A stretch of 64,000 nucleotides of DNA from Deinococcus aerolatus. Its GTDB lineage: Bacteria > Deinococcota > Deinococci > Deinococcales > Deinococcaceae. The stretch lies in assembly GCF_014647055.1 (NCBI RefSeq), contig NZ_BMOL01000004.1, positions 124,001 through 188,000 on the forward strand, read 5' to 3'. Positions 42,493-55,975 of this stretch are shown here, in pieces. The first letter of the stretch is position 1. The number at the start of each line of letters is the position of its first letter. Below the pieces are notes generated by a model. That model worked only from the letters and a program-made list of their open reading frames with translations. It did not search any database and was not told the origin of the DNA. The position numbers and the translations under genes are program-made.

Positions 42493-43665
42493 ATGCAGGT
42501 CCGTGTCAGCACCCCGACCCCCGTGATTCAGCACGGCACGGCCGTCGCCCTGGCCGTGACGGCGGGCCACTTCATCAATGACGCCTACGGCGCGATGCTC
42601 ACGCCCCTGATGCCCGCGCTGCAGAGCAAGTACGGCGTGAGCATCGCCGCCGTCACGCTGCTGTCCAGCGTCTACAGCCTGACCAGCAGCGTGATGCAGC
42701 CCCTGCTGGGTATCCTGGGCGAGCGGCTGGACCGTCGTTATTCTGCCGCGCTGGGGCCACTGATGACGGGGCTGGGCCTGACCCTGATGGGCTTTGTGCC
42801 GTGGTTCGGGGCGCTGATCCTGCTGGTGGCGGTGGCCGGCTTCGGCAGCGGCTTCTTTCACCCGGCAGGGGCGGCGTATGTGGCGCAGAACAGCCCGCCC
42901 AACAAGCGCGGCTTGTGGGCCAGCATCTTCAGCGCGGGCGGCACGGCGGGCATGGCGCTGGGACCGGTCTTCGCCGGGGTGGGCCTGAATAACCTGCCGT
43001 GGTTCGCATTGATCGGCGTGGTGTTCGCGGCCATCACGTTTGCGGTCACGCCGTCAGGCACGCAGAAGGCCCGGAAGATCAAGCTGCGCGTGTACGTTCA
43101 GATCTTCCGGGGGCCGATGCAGTGGCTGTGGGGCATGGCAGTCCTGCGTTCGCTGGCCAGCATGGGCTACAACACCATGCTGCCGTTCATGCTGTACGCG
43201 CGGGGATTTGGCCTGCGCGAGGTGGGCGTGACCCTGGCGATCTACGCCCTCGCCAGCGCCATCGGCGGCATTGTGGGCGGACGCCTGAGTGACCGCTACG
43301 GGCGCACCCCGGTGCTGCGCGCCGCCATCCTGACCACCATTCCGTTTTTCGCCGTGCTGATCCTGTCCAACCCCGGCCAGTGGTGGTTTTACCCGCTGAC
43401 CTTCGTGGTGGGCGCGGCGGTCAACGCCAGCATCCCGGTGGGCGTGGTCACCGCTCAGGAATACGCCCCCGAGCATGTGGCGGTTGCCAGCAGCATCATG
43501 ATGGGCTTTTCCTGGGGGTTTGCGGGCCTGCTGATCTTCCTGGTGGGGATGCTGGCCGACGCCACCACGCCCACCACGGCGGCCCTGGTCAGCATCAGCC
43601 TGCTGATTCCCAGCGCCGTGATCGCCTACCGCCTGCCAGAGCCGGACAAGACCGAATTCAGCTGA
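42493..43665 (+). CDS. MFS transporter, fosmidomycin-resistance (Fsr) type
   Basis: A 390-aa, twelve-helix transporter. HFINDAYGAMLTPLMPAL after residue 25, GSGFFHPAGAAYVAQ (about residue 120) and GGRLSDRYGRTPVLRA between helices 8 and 9 match the Fsr group of efflux proteins. Substrate here unknown. ATG 42493 was chosen over the far-upstream frame because it begins the first membrane region. TACTCT lies at 42478-42483, 9 bases before the ATG. Confidence 0.88.
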   Translation: MQVRVSTPTPVIQHGTAVALAVTAGHFINDAYGAMLTPLMPALQSKYGVSIAAVTLLSSVYSLTSSVMQPLLGILGERLDRRYSAALGPLMTGLGLTLMGFVPWFGALILLVAVAGFGSGFFHPAGAAYVAQNSPPNKRGLWASIFSAGGTAGMALGPVFAGVGLNNLPWFALIGVVFAAITFAVTPSGTQKARKIKLRVYVQIFRGPMQWLWGMAVLRSLASMGYNTMLPFMLYARGFGLREVGVTLAIYALASAIGGIVGGRLSDRYGRTPVLRAAILTTIPFFAVLILSNPGQWWFYPLTFVVGAAVNASIPVGVVTAQEYAPEHVAVASSIMMGFSWGFAGLLIFLVGMLADATTPTTAALVSISLLIPSAVIAYRLPEPDKTEFS

Positions 43666-43682
43666 GCCTGGACGCAGACGAA

Positions 43683-43713
43683 AGAGCCCCCTCCACCTGC
43701 GGGAGGGGCTCTT
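43683..43713. terminator. Bidirectional terminator after the MFS gene
   Basis: AGAGCCCCCTCC pairs with GGAGGGGCTCT around an ACCTGC-type loop, with A residues before and TTTAC after. It lies between convergent genes. Confidence 0.8.
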
Positions 43714-43750
43714 TACTTGCTGCTCGGTCGAGGGCTGGCGGTCAGGGGCT

Positions 43751-45232
43751 TCAGCCCTGCTCTTCCCACACCAGCACCGCGCCGCCCCGCGCGCCCACCT
43801 CCAGCTCCGCGCCATCCTTCAATTCATGAATCTGACCGCTCAAGACGTCCCGGTACCGCCCCGCCTCGACGCCGTGCAGGGCCACACGGGCCGGGTCCTG
43901 GGCGCAGTTCAGGGCCACGTAGGCGCAGCGGTTCTCGTGACAGCGGGCGAACAGCAACTGCTCACCCTGGGCATACAGGACCTCAAAACTGCCGCGTTGC
44001 AACGGGCGGCTGGTGTGCCGGGCTGCCGTCAGCGTGCGGGTCAGCTCCAGCGTGTCCAGATCCCACTCTGAATCATTCCAGGGAAAGGCCCGGCGGCAGT
44101 CGGGGTCGGGGCCGCCTTGCAGGCCGATCTCGTCGCCGTAGTAGATGCACGGCGCGCCGGGGTAGGTCATCTGGAAGATGGTGGCGAGGCGGAAGGCGGA
44201 AGGGTCGCCGCCCACCGCCGTGATGAAGCGGGCGGTGTCGTGCGAGTCCAGCAGGTTCAGCTGGGCAGCGACGATTTCCGGATGGTACATGTGGGCCACT
44301 TCAGTCATACGGGCGGCGAAGGCCGGGGCGTCCACCGGGTCCACGCGGCCCGTGCCGCTGCGCTCGTTCATGGGGTGGTCCAGGGTGCGGGCACCGAAAA
44401 AGGCCAGGCAGGGGCGGGTGAAGTGGTAGTTCATCACGGCGTCGAACTGATCGCCGCGCAGCCAGCGGTGGGCGTCGCCCCAGATCTCGCCCACGATGTA
44501 CGCGTCGGGATTCACCGCCTTGACGCGGCGGCGGAACTCCTGCCAGAAGGAGTCGTCGTCGATCTCGTTGGGCACGTCGAGCCGCCAGCCGTCGATGCCG
44601 AAGCGCGTCCAGTACTCGGCCACCTCCCACAGGAAGTCGCGCACGGCGGGGTTGCTGGTGTTGAATTTGGGCAGGGCGCGGTTGCCCCACCACGCCGCGT
44701 AGCCGGCCGGCCGGGCGTCGTCGTAGGGGTGCAGCGGCCAGCTTTCCGGGTGGAACCAGTCACGGTAGGCGCTGGCCTCGCCCTGTTCGAGCAGATCGTT
44801 GAACTGGAAAAAGCCCCGGCTGCTGTGGTTGAACACGCCGTCCAGCACCACGCGCATGCCGCGCCCGTGGGCCTCGTCGATCAGGGCCCGCAGCGCCGCG
44901 TTACCGCCCAGCATGGGGTCTACCTGAAAGTAGTCGTGGGTGTGGTAGCGGTGATTGCTGGCCGACTGGAACACCGGGCAGAAATAGATGGCGTTCACGC
45001 CCAGGCCCTGAATGTGGTCCAGCCGCTCGATGACGCCCCACAGGTCGCCGCCCATGTAGCGGTTGAATTCTGGAGTGTCGCCCCACGGCTGCAAGTTCAT
45101 GCCGGTCACCCGTCCGCTGCGGGCGAAGCGGTCCGGGAAGATCTGGTAGAACACGGCGTCCTTGACCCATTCAGGGGTGGTGGGGTGGGCGGTCTGGGTG
45201 TCGGTATGGGGAGCGTTCTGCACGGCGGTCAT
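43751..45232 (-). CDS. Glycoside hydrolase family 13 enzyme (alpha-glucosidase/cyclomaltodextrinase-like)
   Basis: A 493-aa GH13 protein. The four conserved regions are intact: DGVFNHSS (region I), [10 protein letters not shown] (nucleophile Asp, region II), VGEIWGDA (acid/base Glu, region III) and [10 protein letters not shown] (region IV). The N-terminus reads [15 protein letters not shown], typical of cytoplasmic neopullulanase-subfamily enzymes that cut maltodextrins. No signal peptide is visible. ATG 45232 follows TATGCT by 9 bases on the minus strand. Confidence 0.9.
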   Translation of the reverse strand: MTAVQNAPHTDTQTAHPTTPEWVKDAVFYQIFPDRFARSGRVTGMNLQPWGDTPEFNRYMGGDLWGVIERLDHIQGLGVNAIYFCPVFQSASNHRYHTHDYFQVDPMLGGNAALRALIDEAHGRGMRVVLDGVFNHSSRGFFQFNDLLEQGEASAYRDWFHPESWPLHPYDDARPAGYAAWWGNRALPKFNTSNPAVRDFLWEVAEYWTRFGIDGWRLDVPNEIDDDSFWQEFRRRVKAVNPDAYIVGEIWGDAHRWLRGDQFDAVMNYHFTRPCLAFFGARTLDHPMNERSGTGRVDPVDAPAFAARMTEVAHMYHPEIVAAQLNLLDSHDTARFITAVGGDPSAFRLATIFQMTYPGAPCIYYGDEIGLQGGPDPDCRRAFPWNDSEWDLDTLELTRTLTAARHTSRPLQRGSFEVLYAQGEQLLFARCHENRCAYVALNCAQDPARVALHGVEAGRYRDVLSGQIHELKDGAELEVGARGGAVLVWEEQG

Positions 45233-45268
45233 CTGCGCGCCAGCATAGCGGAGCCCGACTGACAACGA

Positions 45269-46609
45269 TCATTCAGCAGGGCGCTGTGGTTGTCCTGCAT
45301 TTTGCGCGTTCCAATTCTCGACGAACATTCGCGCCCCGACCCCGTCAGTCACCTCGCCCAGCGCCACCGCCTCGTTCAGCGCCCGCAGCACCTCGCCCAC
45401 GCGGGGGCCGGGCGAGAGACCCAGCAGCGCCATCACGTCTGCGCCGGTCAGCAGGGGCCTGGGCGGTGCGGGCCGGTCTTCCAGCGCCGCCAGCACGCGG
45501 CCCATGGCGGCGGCGTAGGCGTGGCGGCTGGCGGCCGAGCTGCTGGGCCCCCGCGCGGCCTCGCGGTCCGCCAGCATCACCCACAACAGGTCCGGCAGCA
45601 GGTCACGGCGGCGGTGAACGAAACGCCGGGCCTCCTTTTCCCCGGCAGGCAGCGGGACCATGTGGGCCTCCACCAGCCGGGCAACGTGTCGGATGTCGCC
45701 GGCGGGCAGTTTCAGGCGGCCCAGCATCTGCGTGGCCAGCGCCGCGCCCAGTTTGTCGTGGCCATAGAAGTGGGTGCGGCCTGTCTCGGGGTCTACCGTG
45801 TGTGAACGGGGTTTGCCCACGTCGTGCAGCAGGGCGGCCCAGCGCAGGGGCAGCGGGGCGTCCGGCTGCCGGGCCAGCAACTGATGCAGCGCCTCCAGCC
45901 CATGCCCGAACACGTCCAGATGGTGAAAGCCGCCCTGCTGGAGGCCGATGCCCTCGCGCAGTTCCGGCAGCGTCAGGGCCAGCAGCCCCAGATCTTCCAG
46001 CCGCTTCACGCCGTGGGCGGCGTCCGGGTGGCGTAGCAGGGCCTGCACCTCGTCACGGACGCGCTCTGCTGCGGGCCGCTTCAGTGCGCCGTGGGCCAGT
46101 TCCGCCGCCACCTCGCGCATCACCTGTTCGGTGTCCGCTTCCAGCCGGAAGCCCAGCGTGACCTCCAGCCGCGCCGCCCGCCACGCCCGCAGCGGGTCGG
46201 CCCGCAGGTTGGCCGCGCCCACCATCCGCAGCCGCCGCGCCTTCAGGTCCGCCCGCCCGCCCGCCGGGTCCAGAATCTTCCTGTCCCCGGTCAGGGCCAG
46301 CGCGTTCACCGTGAAATCCCGGCGCAGCAGATCCTCGGTCACGTCGGCGGGCAGCGGCACGAAGTCGTGGTGCGGCGCAGCGTGGTGGTCCTCGTCCGGC
46401 AGATGCACCCGCCAGTACCCGCGTTCCTCGTCCAGTGCGAAGGCCGAACCCCCCAGGGCGTCCGCCATCGCGCGGGCCGCCCCTGCCGGATCTGGCACGG
46501 CCCAGTCGTAGTCTTTCGGGGACACGCCGCGCAGCCAGTCCCGTGCCGCGCCGCCCACCAGCAGGCTGCCGGGTGGAAATGGAGGCAGGGGCGGGCGGCG
46601 GCGGAACAT
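45269..46609 (-). CDS. cca: tRNA nucleotidyltransferase (CCA- or CC/A-adding) with HD domain
   Basis: A 446-aa class II nucleotidyltransferase. [13 protein letters not shown] and KDYDWAVPD (catalytic Asp pair, about residues 35-37) are followed by the B motif [12 protein letters not shown] and the D/E motifs [11 protein letters not shown]. The HD domain then shows [23 protein letters not shown] and VEAHMVP. It repairs tRNA 3' ends. Deinococcus radiodurans is known to split the work between separate CC- and A-adding enzymes, so this one may perform only part of the reaction. Start ATG 46609. Confidence 0.87.
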   Translation of the reverse strand: MFRRRPPLPPFPPGSLLVGGAARDWLRGVSPKDYDWAVPDPAGAARAMADALGGSAFALDEERGYWRVHLPDEDHHAAPHHDFVPLPADVTEDLLRRDFTVNALALTGDRKILDPAGGRADLKARRLRMVGAANLRADPLRAWRAARLEVTLGFRLEADTEQVMREVAAELAHGALKRPAAERVRDEVQALLRHPDAAHGVKRLEDLGLLALTLPELREGIGLQQGGFHHLDVFGHGLEALHQLLARQPDAPLPLRWAALLHDVGKPRSHTVDPETGRTHFYGHDKLGAALATQMLGRLKLPAGDIRHVARLVEAHMVPLPAGEKEARRFVHRRRDLLPDLLWVMLADREAARGPSSSAASRHAYAAAMGRVLAALEDRPAPPRPLLTGADVMALLGLSPGPRVGEVLRALNEAVALGEVTDGVGARMFVENWNAQNAGQPQRPAE

Positions 46610-46754
46610 GGGGCCATGGTAACTGTGCCGTGGGGTCCCGGCCCCCTTACCGGTGCCCGTGAACGTGCGGCAGAGACGTGCGGCAGAGCAGGGCCTGGGG
46701 TCCGTGAGGTGCGCCTTCACCCTGTGCGTCTTGCTTCCCACCCACCGGCACGGG

Positions 46755-46760
46755 TAAGTT
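46755..46760 (+). promoter_or_regulatory. Leaderless -10 box of the universal stress protein gene
   Basis: TAAGTT, 6 bases before ATG 46767. Confidence 0.5.
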
Positions 46761-46766
46761 GCAGGT

Positions 46767-47231
46767 ATGACCCAGACTGGACCGACCCCGACTACCTTCG
46801 CCAGGATTGCCGTGGGCGTGGACTTCTCGCCCTCCAGCCAGCACGCGCTGGAGGTGGCCCGCGCCCGCTTTCCCGGCGCGCAGATCCGGCTGCTGCACGT
46901 CACCGACGCGCGGGTGACCACCTCGCCGGACCTGATGGGCGGCGTGACCCCGGCGGTGTTCGACGCGGGTCTGCTCAGTTCCCTGGAGGACGCCGACGCC
47001 CAGCGGCTGGCGGCCCTGATGCAAGACGGCGAGGAAACCGAGCAGCTTGTGGGCGATCCAGTGACGGGGATCGTGGAGGCCGCTGCCCGCTGGGGCGCGG
47101 ACCTGATCGTGGTCGGCACGCACGCGCAGGGGGCGCTGGAGCATTTTTTCATCGGCAGCAGCGCCGAGAAGATCGTGGGGCGCAGTCCCATCCCGGTGCT
47201 GACCGTGCGCCTGCCGGACCGCCGCCCTTGA
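46767..47231 (+). CDS. Universal stress protein (UspA family, ATP-binding type)
   Basis: A 154-aa protein. [16 protein letters not shown] at residues 14-29 and the nucleotide-binding motif [22 protein letters not shown] split (G-2x-G-9x-G-S, about residues 115-135) mark an ATP-binding Usp, followed by the final strand PVLTVRL. It is probably a stress or energy sensor. It ends 10 bases before ldh, so co-transcription is likely. Confidence 0.88.
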   Translation: MTQTGPTPTTFARIAVGVDFSPSSQHALEVARARFPGAQIRLLHVTDARVTTSPDLMGGVTPAVFDAGLLSSLEDADAQRLAALMQDGEETEQLVGDPVTGIVEAAARWGADLIVVGTHAQGALEHFFIGSSAEKIVGRSPIPVLTVRLPDRRP

Positions 47232-47241
47232 AGGGCCGCCT

Positions 47242-48162
47242 GTGAAGGTCGGGGTTGTCGGCGCGGGGCTGGTGGGGGCCACCGCCGCCTACGCCCTGAC
47301 CCTGCGCGGCTCGTGCAGCGCGCTGGTGCTGGTGGATCAGGACGGGGACCGGGCGCGGGCCGAGGCCCAGGACATCGCCCACGCCGCGCCCATCAGCCAC
47401 GGGGCGCGGGTGAGCAGCGGCGACTATCCGGCGCTGGAAGGCAGCCGGGTGGTCATCATCGCTGCCGGGGCCAACCAGAAGCCCGGCGAGGGCCGCCCGG
47501 AACTGCTGGACCGCAACGCTGACATCTTCCGGCAGGTGATTCCGCAGGTGGCTGCGCACGCCCCCGGCGCGGTGCTGCTGATCGCCACCAATCCGGTGGA
47601 CGCGCTGACCGATCTGGCCGTCCGGCTGGCCCCCGGACATGCGGTGATGGGGTCCGGCACGGTGCTGGACAGCGCCCGCCTGCGCTGGCTGATCGCGCAG
47701 CACGCCGGGGTGGACGCCACCAACGTCCACGGCTACGTGCTAGGCGAGCACGGCGACAGCGAGGTCATCGCCTGGAGCGGCGTCACGGTGGCCGGGCTGC
47801 CGGTGGCCGACTTTATGGCGGCGCGTGGCCTGCCCTGGAAGCCCGAGATCCGCGCCGGGATCGAGGCAGGTACGCGCGACGCCGCCGCCAGCATCATCGG
47901 CGGCAAGCGGGCCACGTATTACGGCATTGGGGCGGCGCTGGCCCGCATCGCCGAGCGGATACTGGGAGATCGCCGCGCGGTGCTGACCGTTAGCGCCCCC
48001 ACCCCCGAGTACGGCGTGAGCCTCAGTCTGCCGCGCGTGGTGGCGGCGGGCGGCATTGAGGCCAGCGTGATGCCGCTGCTGACCGGGGACGAAAAAGCCG
48101 CACTCGAACGGAGTGCGGCGGTGCTCAGGGCGTCGGTGGAACGGCTGGGCCTGCCGGACTGA
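47242..48162 (+). CDS. ldh: L-lactate dehydrogenase
   Basis: A 306-aa NAD-dependent enzyme. [14 protein letters not shown] (NAD binding, residues 2-15), [17 protein letters not shown] with the lactate-specific Gln and catalytic Arg (about residues 78-94), the [13 protein letters not shown] block with substrate Arg, and the catalytic His in [10 protein letters not shown] (about residue 172) are present. The Gln identifies it as lactate rather than malate dehydrogenase. GTG start. Its 3' end overlaps the convergent OstA-like gene by 38 bases. Confidence 0.93.
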   Translation: MKVGVVGAGLVGATAAYALTLRGSCSALVLVDQDGDRARAEAQDIAHAAPISHGARVSSGDYPALEGSRVVIIAAGANQKPGEGRPELLDRNADIFRQVIPQVAAHAPGAVLLIATNPVDALTDLAVRLAPGHAVMGSGTVLDSARLRWLIAQHAGVDATNVHGYVLGEHGDSEVIAWSGVTVAGLPVADFMAARGLPWKPEIRAGIEAGTRDAAASIIGGKRATYYGIGAALARIAERILGDRRAVLTVSAPTPEYGVSLSLPRVVAAGGIEASVMPLLTGDEKAALERSAAVLRASVERLGLPD

Positions 48163-49297
48163 GCGGTGAGGCGTTGGGGTCCGTGTTCGGGTCCGGCGTC
48201 TGCGGGGGAGTGCCGGTCGGCGCGGGAGGTGTTGTGGGGGACGTGGCCGGGGCAGCTGAACCGGTGTCCGGTGCGTCTCCCTCCTCCACAAACTCCCCGG
48301 TGATGGTGCCGCCCTCGGCCTTGACCGCGTAGACCTCGTTCCGGTCGAGGTCATACAGGATCATTCCGGCGCGCAGGGTGTCGCCGCCCTTGACGCTCAC
48401 GGCCGGCTGCTCCGGCGTGCCGATCAGGCGGGCCAGATTTGCCGCGTCGTCGTACTCCACCCGCCCGGCCCGGCTGACGCGTCCGCCCTCGCTGTTCAGG
48501 ACGACGTTGCCTACCAGCGTGGTGGTCTCCGCGTCCACGTTGACCTCGATGCGCTCGCTGCTGCCGGTCAGCGGGTCGGTCTCGTTGGCCCGCTGAAAAG
48601 TCACCGGGCCGTCGATGCGGGCAATGCCGTCCGTCTCGTCGTAGACCAGCTTCTGGCCCTTCAGTTCGGTCTTGCCCTGGGTCACAAACACCGTGTCGGG
48701 GGCCGGTTTGGGGGTGGCCTGAACCTCACAGCGGGTCAGGCGGTCCGTGGCATCCGGCGGCACCTCGTCTGGATTCAAGAATCGGGCGGTTCCGGCACTG
48801 GCCTCCACCCGTCCGTCGCTGCCCTCCTGGCCGTCTTCAGGCTGCTGCTGCGTCACCACCGCCAGCGGCACCCGGATCACGTTCTTGTCGATGGTGATGC
48901 GCACGCCGCCCGGCCCGGTCTCGCTGAACACGGCCAGTGTGGGCGTTTCTGGAGGATCGTCACCTTGTGGACCACAAAGCGCGAAGATGCCTGTGTCATC
49001 AGTGATGCCAGTTTTAACGATGCGAATCCGGCGTTCCTGGCCGTCCGTGTCGCTCTTGCGGACCAGTTCCAGGCTGGAGGTTTCCGCGCCCGGCGCGGCT
49101 TCTGGTTCGGCGTCTGGGTCCGTGGGCTCAGGTGGGGTGGTCTGTTCCGGGGCGGCGGGCAGCGTGGGCGGCGGCTGCGTCTGGGCGGGCGGTGTGGGCG
49201 CCGGGGCCGCGTCCTGGGCCAGCACCCACACCGGCAGCGCCGCGCCCAGTGCCAGGGCCAGCGTGACCCATCCCCTTACCATTCCGGAACGCAGCAT
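48125..49297 (-). CDS. OstA/LptA-like secreted protein with Pro-rich tails
   Basis: A 390-aa protein with a signal peptide (hydrophobic residues 10-26, likely cleaved at VLAQ), a Pro/Thr/Glu-rich segment and beta-jellyroll repeats of the OstA type ([55 protein letters not shown]). A Pro/Thr-rich C-terminal tail follows. Third gene of an operon with an LptA-like and an LptC-like protein. The proteins resemble the periplasmic bridge for LPS transport, but Deinococcus is not known to make LPS. Confidence 0.75.
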   Translation of the reverse strand: MLRSGMVRGWVTLALALGAALPVWVLAQDAAPAPTPPAQTQPPPTLPAAPEQTTPPEPTDPDAEPEAAPGAETSSLELVRKSDTDGQERRIRIVKTGITDDTGIFALCGPQGDDPPETPTLAVFSETGPGGVRITIDKNVIRVPLAVVTQQQPEDGQEGSDGRVEASAGTARFLNPDEVPPDATDRLTRCEVQATPKPAPDTVFVTQGKTELKGQKLVYDETDGIARIDGPVTFQRANETDPLTGSSERIEVNVDAETTTLVGNVVLNSEGGRVSRAGRVEYDDAANLARLIGTPEQPAVSVKGGDTLRAGMILYDLDRNEVYAVKAEGGTITGEFVEEGDAPDTGSAAPATSPTTPPAPTGTPPQTPDPNTDPNASPLSPAGPAVPPTP

Positions 49298-49307
49298 AGG
49301 CTCTAGC

Positions 49308-50195
<888 letters not shown>

Positions 50196-50253
50196 GTGGT
50201 TCTCCTTGGATGGATCTGTGGTGGGTGGATGAAGGTTGCTGTCGGGAGCAGGG

Positions 50254-50865
50254 TCAGGTTGTGGGAACCAGCCGTCCGTCCTGGCATTTCTCAGTGGCGT
50301 TCAGGTTCAGTGAGGTCGAGGAGGTGTCGTTGTCCATGTCGTCGAGGTCGAACTGGAACGACATTCGCAGTTTCTCGGCGTGACCATTCAGGAAGGGCGA
50401 CGTGATGTCGGCCACCGGCGCCGTGAAGCCGTAGCCCTGCTCGATCTTGACCGGGTTCTGGCGCGTTCCTTTCATCACGATGCCCGCACATTCGTTGACC
50501 AGCCTGATGCTGGCCTTAAGCGTGGTCATGTCATCCTGCCCGTCGATGGTCAGCCGGTCCGCGTCCAGCGTGGCGTCCAGCGTTTCGCGGCCCGTCAGCC
50601 TGCCGCTGGCGTCGCGTTCCTTCAGGACCCGTTTGCCGCCGGAAATCCCGGTCAACACCGTCTCGTTGGACACGGGATTGCTGCTGACGTTCTGCGCCGA
50701 AAAGCTCCACACCGCGTCCGGGTCACGGGAGGGAAACAGGCGCAGCTCCACGCCCCGCAGGGTGGCGTCTGTTTGCGGCCCGCCCCGGCCTGCGCCCGGC
50801 AAGAAGGCGAAGATCAGGGCGAAGATAAGGATCGCCAGCAGCGCGTAGAGGCCCGTTTTCTGCAC
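50254..50865 (-). CDS. LptC-like single-pass membrane protein
   Basis: A 203-aa protein. One N-terminal transmembrane helix ([19 protein letters not shown]) is followed by a beta-rich periplasmic domain ([20 protein letters not shown] and [15 protein letters not shown]). This is the layout of LptC, which links the LptBFG transporter to LptA. Two Cys residues (NECAG and EKCQD) could form a disulfide. GTG 50865 lies 6 bases after TAGAGT on the minus strand. First gene of the operon. Confidence 0.75.
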   Translation of the reverse strand: MQKTGLYALLAILIFALIFAFLPGAGRGGPQTDATLRGVELRLFPSRDPDAVWSFSAQNVSSNPVSNETVLTGISGGKRVLKERDASGRLTGRETLDATLDADRLTIDGQDDMTTLKASIRLVNECAGIVMKGTRQNPVKIEQGYGFTAPVADITSPFLNGHAEKLRMSFQFDLDDMDNDTSSTSLNLNATEKCQDGRLVPTT

Positions 50866-50871
50866 GCGGGC

Positions 50872-50877
50872 ACTCTA
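50872..50877 (-). promoter_or_regulatory. Leaderless -10 box of the LptC/LptA-like operon
   Basis: TAGAGT on the minus strand, 6 bases before the GTG start. Confidence 0.5.
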
Positions 50878-50975
50878 GCGTCCGGCCCTCATGAGAGTGG
50901 TGGGCCTGGGATGGGCGCAGTGGGGGGGAGCGGGGGAAGAGCGGTGCAGGCTGGGTCTGCCCTGCTCATACCGCT

Positions 50976-50981
50976 TACCCT
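50976..50981 (+). promoter_or_regulatory. Leaderless -10 box of the TatD gene
   Basis: TACCCT, 7 bases before ATG 50989. Confidence 0.5.
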
Positions 50982-50988
50982 GTCTCGC

Positions 50989-51774
50989 ATGATCGACACC
51001 CACTGCCACCTCGATTACCTAGAAGACCCGGCCTCTGCACGGGGGGAACTGGGCCTGAGCGCGATGGTCTGCATCGGCGCCAGCCCCCAACACGCCCGCA
51101 ACGCCGTGGCTCTGGCCGAACAGTTTCCCGACGTGTACGCCACCGTCGGCCTGCACCCCACCGACACCGGGGAGGACAGCCCGGAGGCCCGGCGCGAGCT
51201 GGAAGAACTGGCGGGCCATTCGCGCGTGGTGGGCCTCGGCGAGAGCGGACTTGACGATTACTGGGACGACACCAAGCGTGCTGCACAGGTCAGCGCCTTC
51301 GAGTGGCAACTGGAACTGGCGCGGCGCGTGGGCAAGCCGCTGGTGATCCACACCCGCGACAAGGCTGGGCAGGACAGCGCCCACCGGGGCGTGATGGACG
51401 TGCTGGGCAGGTGGCCGGACGTGCCGGTGATCCTGCACTGCTTCAGCGGTCACCCGGACCTTCTGCGCTTTGGCCTGGAGCGCGGCGAACATACCTTCTT
51501 TGGGTTTGCGGGCAACACCACGTACAAGAACGCGCACGAGATTCACGCCGCCGCCCGCACCCTGCCCCTGGAACGCATGCTGCTGGAAACCGACGCGCCC
51601 TTCCTGGCCCCGGTGCCTAAACGCGGCAAACCCAACCGCCCCGGTTACGTGCGTCACACGTTGGAGTTCATCGCCGCCCTGCGTGAGATGCCCGCCGATA
51701 CGCTGGAGCGCATGACGGATGCGAACGCTCGGCGGGTGTATGGATTGGGGGCTGAAGGTAGAATTGAGGATTAA
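50989..51774 (+). CDS. TatD family metal-dependent nuclease
   Basis: A 261-aa TIM-barrel hydrolase. Metal ligands are visible: His pair in [10 protein letters not shown] (residues 4-6), Glu in [12 protein letters not shown], His in LVIHTRDK, His in VILHCFSGH and Asp in [11 protein letters not shown] (about residue 204). TatD proteins are 3'-5' deoxyribonucleases or deacylases involved in DNA repair or quality control. It starts in the leaderless position after TACCCT. Confidence 0.9.
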   Translation: MIDTHCHLDYLEDPASARGELGLSAMVCIGASPQHARNAVALAEQFPDVYATVGLHPTDTGEDSPEARRELEELAGHSRVVGLGESGLDDYWDDTKRAAQVSAFEWQLELARRVGKPLVIHTRDKAGQDSAHRGVMDVLGRWPDVPVILHCFSGHPDLLRFGLERGEHTFFGFAGNTTYKNAHEIHAAARTLPLERMLLETDAPFLAPVPKRGKPNRPGYVRHTLEFIAALREMPADTLERMTDANARRVYGLGAEGRIED

Positions 51775-51823
51775 ATACAGAGGTAGGAGCGTCGAACGTC
51801 TCCGCCCGCAACCTCGCCCCAAC

Positions 51824-51853
51824 TTGCCCCGCCCGCCCGCAACCCGCTAACAT
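51824..51853 (+). promoter_or_regulatory. Promoter of the thrS leader transcript
   Basis: TTGCCC (51824-51829), an 18-base spacer, then TAACAT (51848-51853). Transcription should start at about 51860, which is the A of the leader-peptide ATG. Confidence 0.65.
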
Positions 51854-51859
51854 GGCCCC

Positions 51860-51958
51860 ATGAAGTCACGCGCCCATCACTCCGGTCTGGTGATGGCAGT
51901 CGTGTGGCGGCGAATGCCCCAGCACCCCGGTCTGAATACGCGAACTCCACGCGCCTGA
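51860..51958 (+). CDS. Putative leaderless leader peptide of thrS
   Basis: A 32-codon open frame from ATG to TGA located exactly 6 bases after TAACAT. Its end reads HPGLNTRTPRA, with two Thr codons (ACG 51938, ACT 51944) directly after the 5' arm of the terminator stem. The position and Thr content fit an attenuation leader for threonyl-tRNA synthetase, but only two Thr codons are present, so this is a hypothesis. Confidence 0.45.
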   Translation: MKSRAHHSGLVMAVVWRRMPQHPGLNTRTPRA

Positions 51959-52015
51959 AAGCCTTTTATCGGTTTTCAGGCGTTGTGCTGACCTCGCGGC
52001 AGACCGGGCTTTTTT
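51926..52015 (+). terminator. Attenuator-type terminator in the thrS leader
   Basis: CCCGGTCTG (51926-51934) pairs perfectly with CAGACCGGG (52000-52008), followed by C and six T. A CGCGA/TCGCG extension and an internal hairpin CGCCTGAAA/TTTCAGGCG (51952-51960 with 51974-51982) fill the loop. The 5' half lies inside the leader peptide. A second copy of CCGGTCTG at 51882-51889, in the loop of a CATCAC/GTGATG hairpin, could compete for the same 3' arm. Confidence 0.65.
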
Positions 52016-52039
52016 GTGCTCAACCAAGGAGTTATAACC

Positions 52040-53989
<1,950 letters not shown>

Positions 53990-54032
53990 AGGCTGCGAAG
54001 CTGAACAGCAGGAAGCTGAACAGCAGAGTGGA

Positions 54033-54063
54033 GAGGCCGCCTGCCGGGGCTCGGGGCGGCCTC
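54033..54063. terminator. Hairpin between thrS and the DsbA-like gene
   Basis: GAGGCCGCC and GGCGGCCTC arms between convergent genes. No clear T run, so the terminator role is uncertain. Confidence 0.45.
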
Positions 54064-54073
54064 CTCATGTGGT

Positions 54074-55108
54074 TTACCGGAACGCCTTGAGTCGCCCCTC
54101 AATCACGGCTCCGGCACTGGGCGTAGCGCGGGTGACGGCCAGGACCGCTTTCTGCTCCTCCGCGCTGCGCTTCAGCAGCTTGATGCCGTTCAGGTACACC
54201 GTCGGCGTGCCGTCCACGAAGGTTGCTTCCTGGCCCGCCATCTGCCGTTTGATCTCGGCCTGGGTGGTGTGCTGGCCCATGCAGGTCTTGAAGGCGGCGA
54301 TGTCCAGCCCGCCCTCCTTGGCATAAAGGGCAAATTTCTCGGTGGCCTGGGTGGTGTTCAGGCGCGTCCACTGGTTGAAGCGCTCGAACAGGCGGTCCGA
54401 GTACGGCCAGAACTGCCCCTGCGTCGCCGCGCACTCGGATGCCTCAGCGGCAGCGAAGGCGTTCTTGTGAAAATCCAGCGGAAACTGGTGGTACACGACG
54501 CGGTACTGTCCCGGCTGCTTGCGCCAGCGGGCCAGATCGCCCTGCCACAGGTCCTGACAGAACGGACACTGAAAGTCGCTCATCAGATGAATGACGTTGG
54601 GAGCGCTGGCCTGTCCGGTGACATTGGCGCTGCTGGGAAAGGTGCTTTCCGGCAGGACATTGAGCGTCAGGTACGCCTTCCAGCGCAGGCCGTCCCGCCG
54701 CAGCGCAAGGAGACTGGTGCCGGACTGGTCCGTCGTCTCGACAATTCCCCGGAGGGCCGAGATCAGGACGTCAGGCGAGGACAGGGTTTTCTGCAGTTCC
54801 GGCAGGTCCTTCTCGCTCATGCCCCAGGCCACGCCGAAGCCCCGTGCCAGGTCGGCGGTGTTTGTCGTTTCCACCAGCACGCCCACCACCCGCCCGGCCA
54901 CCACGTCCAGCGTGAAGGCGGTGTCGCCCTTCCTGAACACATGGCCCGTGGCGGCAAAGCCCTTGAGAATCGGTTGTTTTGCCGTGACCTGCGGCGTCTG
55001 CCACAGCTGCGCCTGCGCGGCGCTGGAATACAGCAGCGCAGCCCCCAGCAGCAGGATCAGCGGGAAGCGGAGGAGGGAACTGGGACGGACCGAGGCTGGA
55101 AAACGCAC
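54074..55108 (-). CDS. Secreted thioredoxin-fold protein (DsbA/DsbG-like)
   Basis: A 344-aa protein. A signal peptide (cleavage near AQAQ, about residue 34) is followed by an unassigned N-terminal domain and a DsbA-like domain with the redox motif DFQCPFCQDLW (CxxC at about residues 187-190). The cis-Pro segment VDGTPTVYLNGIKL lies near residue 303. It probably forms or isomerises disulfides in the envelope. GTG start 6 bases after TAGACT on the minus strand (55115-55120). Confidence 0.85.
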   Translation of the reverse strand: MRFPASVRPSSLLRFPLILLLGAALLYSSAAQAQLWQTPQVTAKQPILKGFAATGHVFRKGDTAFTLDVVAGRVVGVLVETTNTADLARGFGVAWGMSEKDLPELQKTLSSPDVLISALRGIVETTDQSGTSLLALRRDGLRWKAYLTLNVLPESTFPSSANVTGQASAPNVIHLMSDFQCPFCQDLWQGDLARWRKQPGQYRVVYHQFPLDFHKNAFAAAEASECAATQGQFWPYSDRLFERFNQWTRLNTTQATEKFALYAKEGGLDIAAFKTCMGQHTTQAEIKRQMAGQEATFVDGTPTVYLNGIKLLKRSAEEQKAVLAVTRATPSAGAVIEGRLKAFR

Positions 55109-55267
55109 GGCGTCAGTCTAGCCGTCCACATCCGGACCGTGAGGCGAGAATGCAGGCCACCGGACGTCCGCTGCTGCCCCGCATGGCGCCGCGACTGGGG
55201 CGCGTTTGTGCTGTTCTTTTAACCAAAGTTACGTTCAGGCCAGGGGCTGTGCCCCCATACTGGCCCG

Positions 55268-55897
<630 letters not shown>

Positions 55898-55926
55898 GGC
55901 AGAAGAGAGGGGACAGATTCACCACA

Positions 55927-55965
55927 GGAGGAAGGGCCGCGACATCTTGCCGAGGCCCTTCCTCC
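55927..55965. terminator. Bidirectional terminator between folE and glmU
   Basis: Perfect 12-bp inverted repeat GGAGGAAGGGCC / GGCCCTTCCTCC (55927-55938 with 55954-55965) followed by TT only, placed between convergent genes. Confidence 0.6.
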
Positions 55966-55975
55966 TTGGGGTGCC

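Noticed and set aside
51860..52039. T-box riboswitch upstream of thrS
   Set aside because: The conserved T-box sequence and stem I features are not visible.
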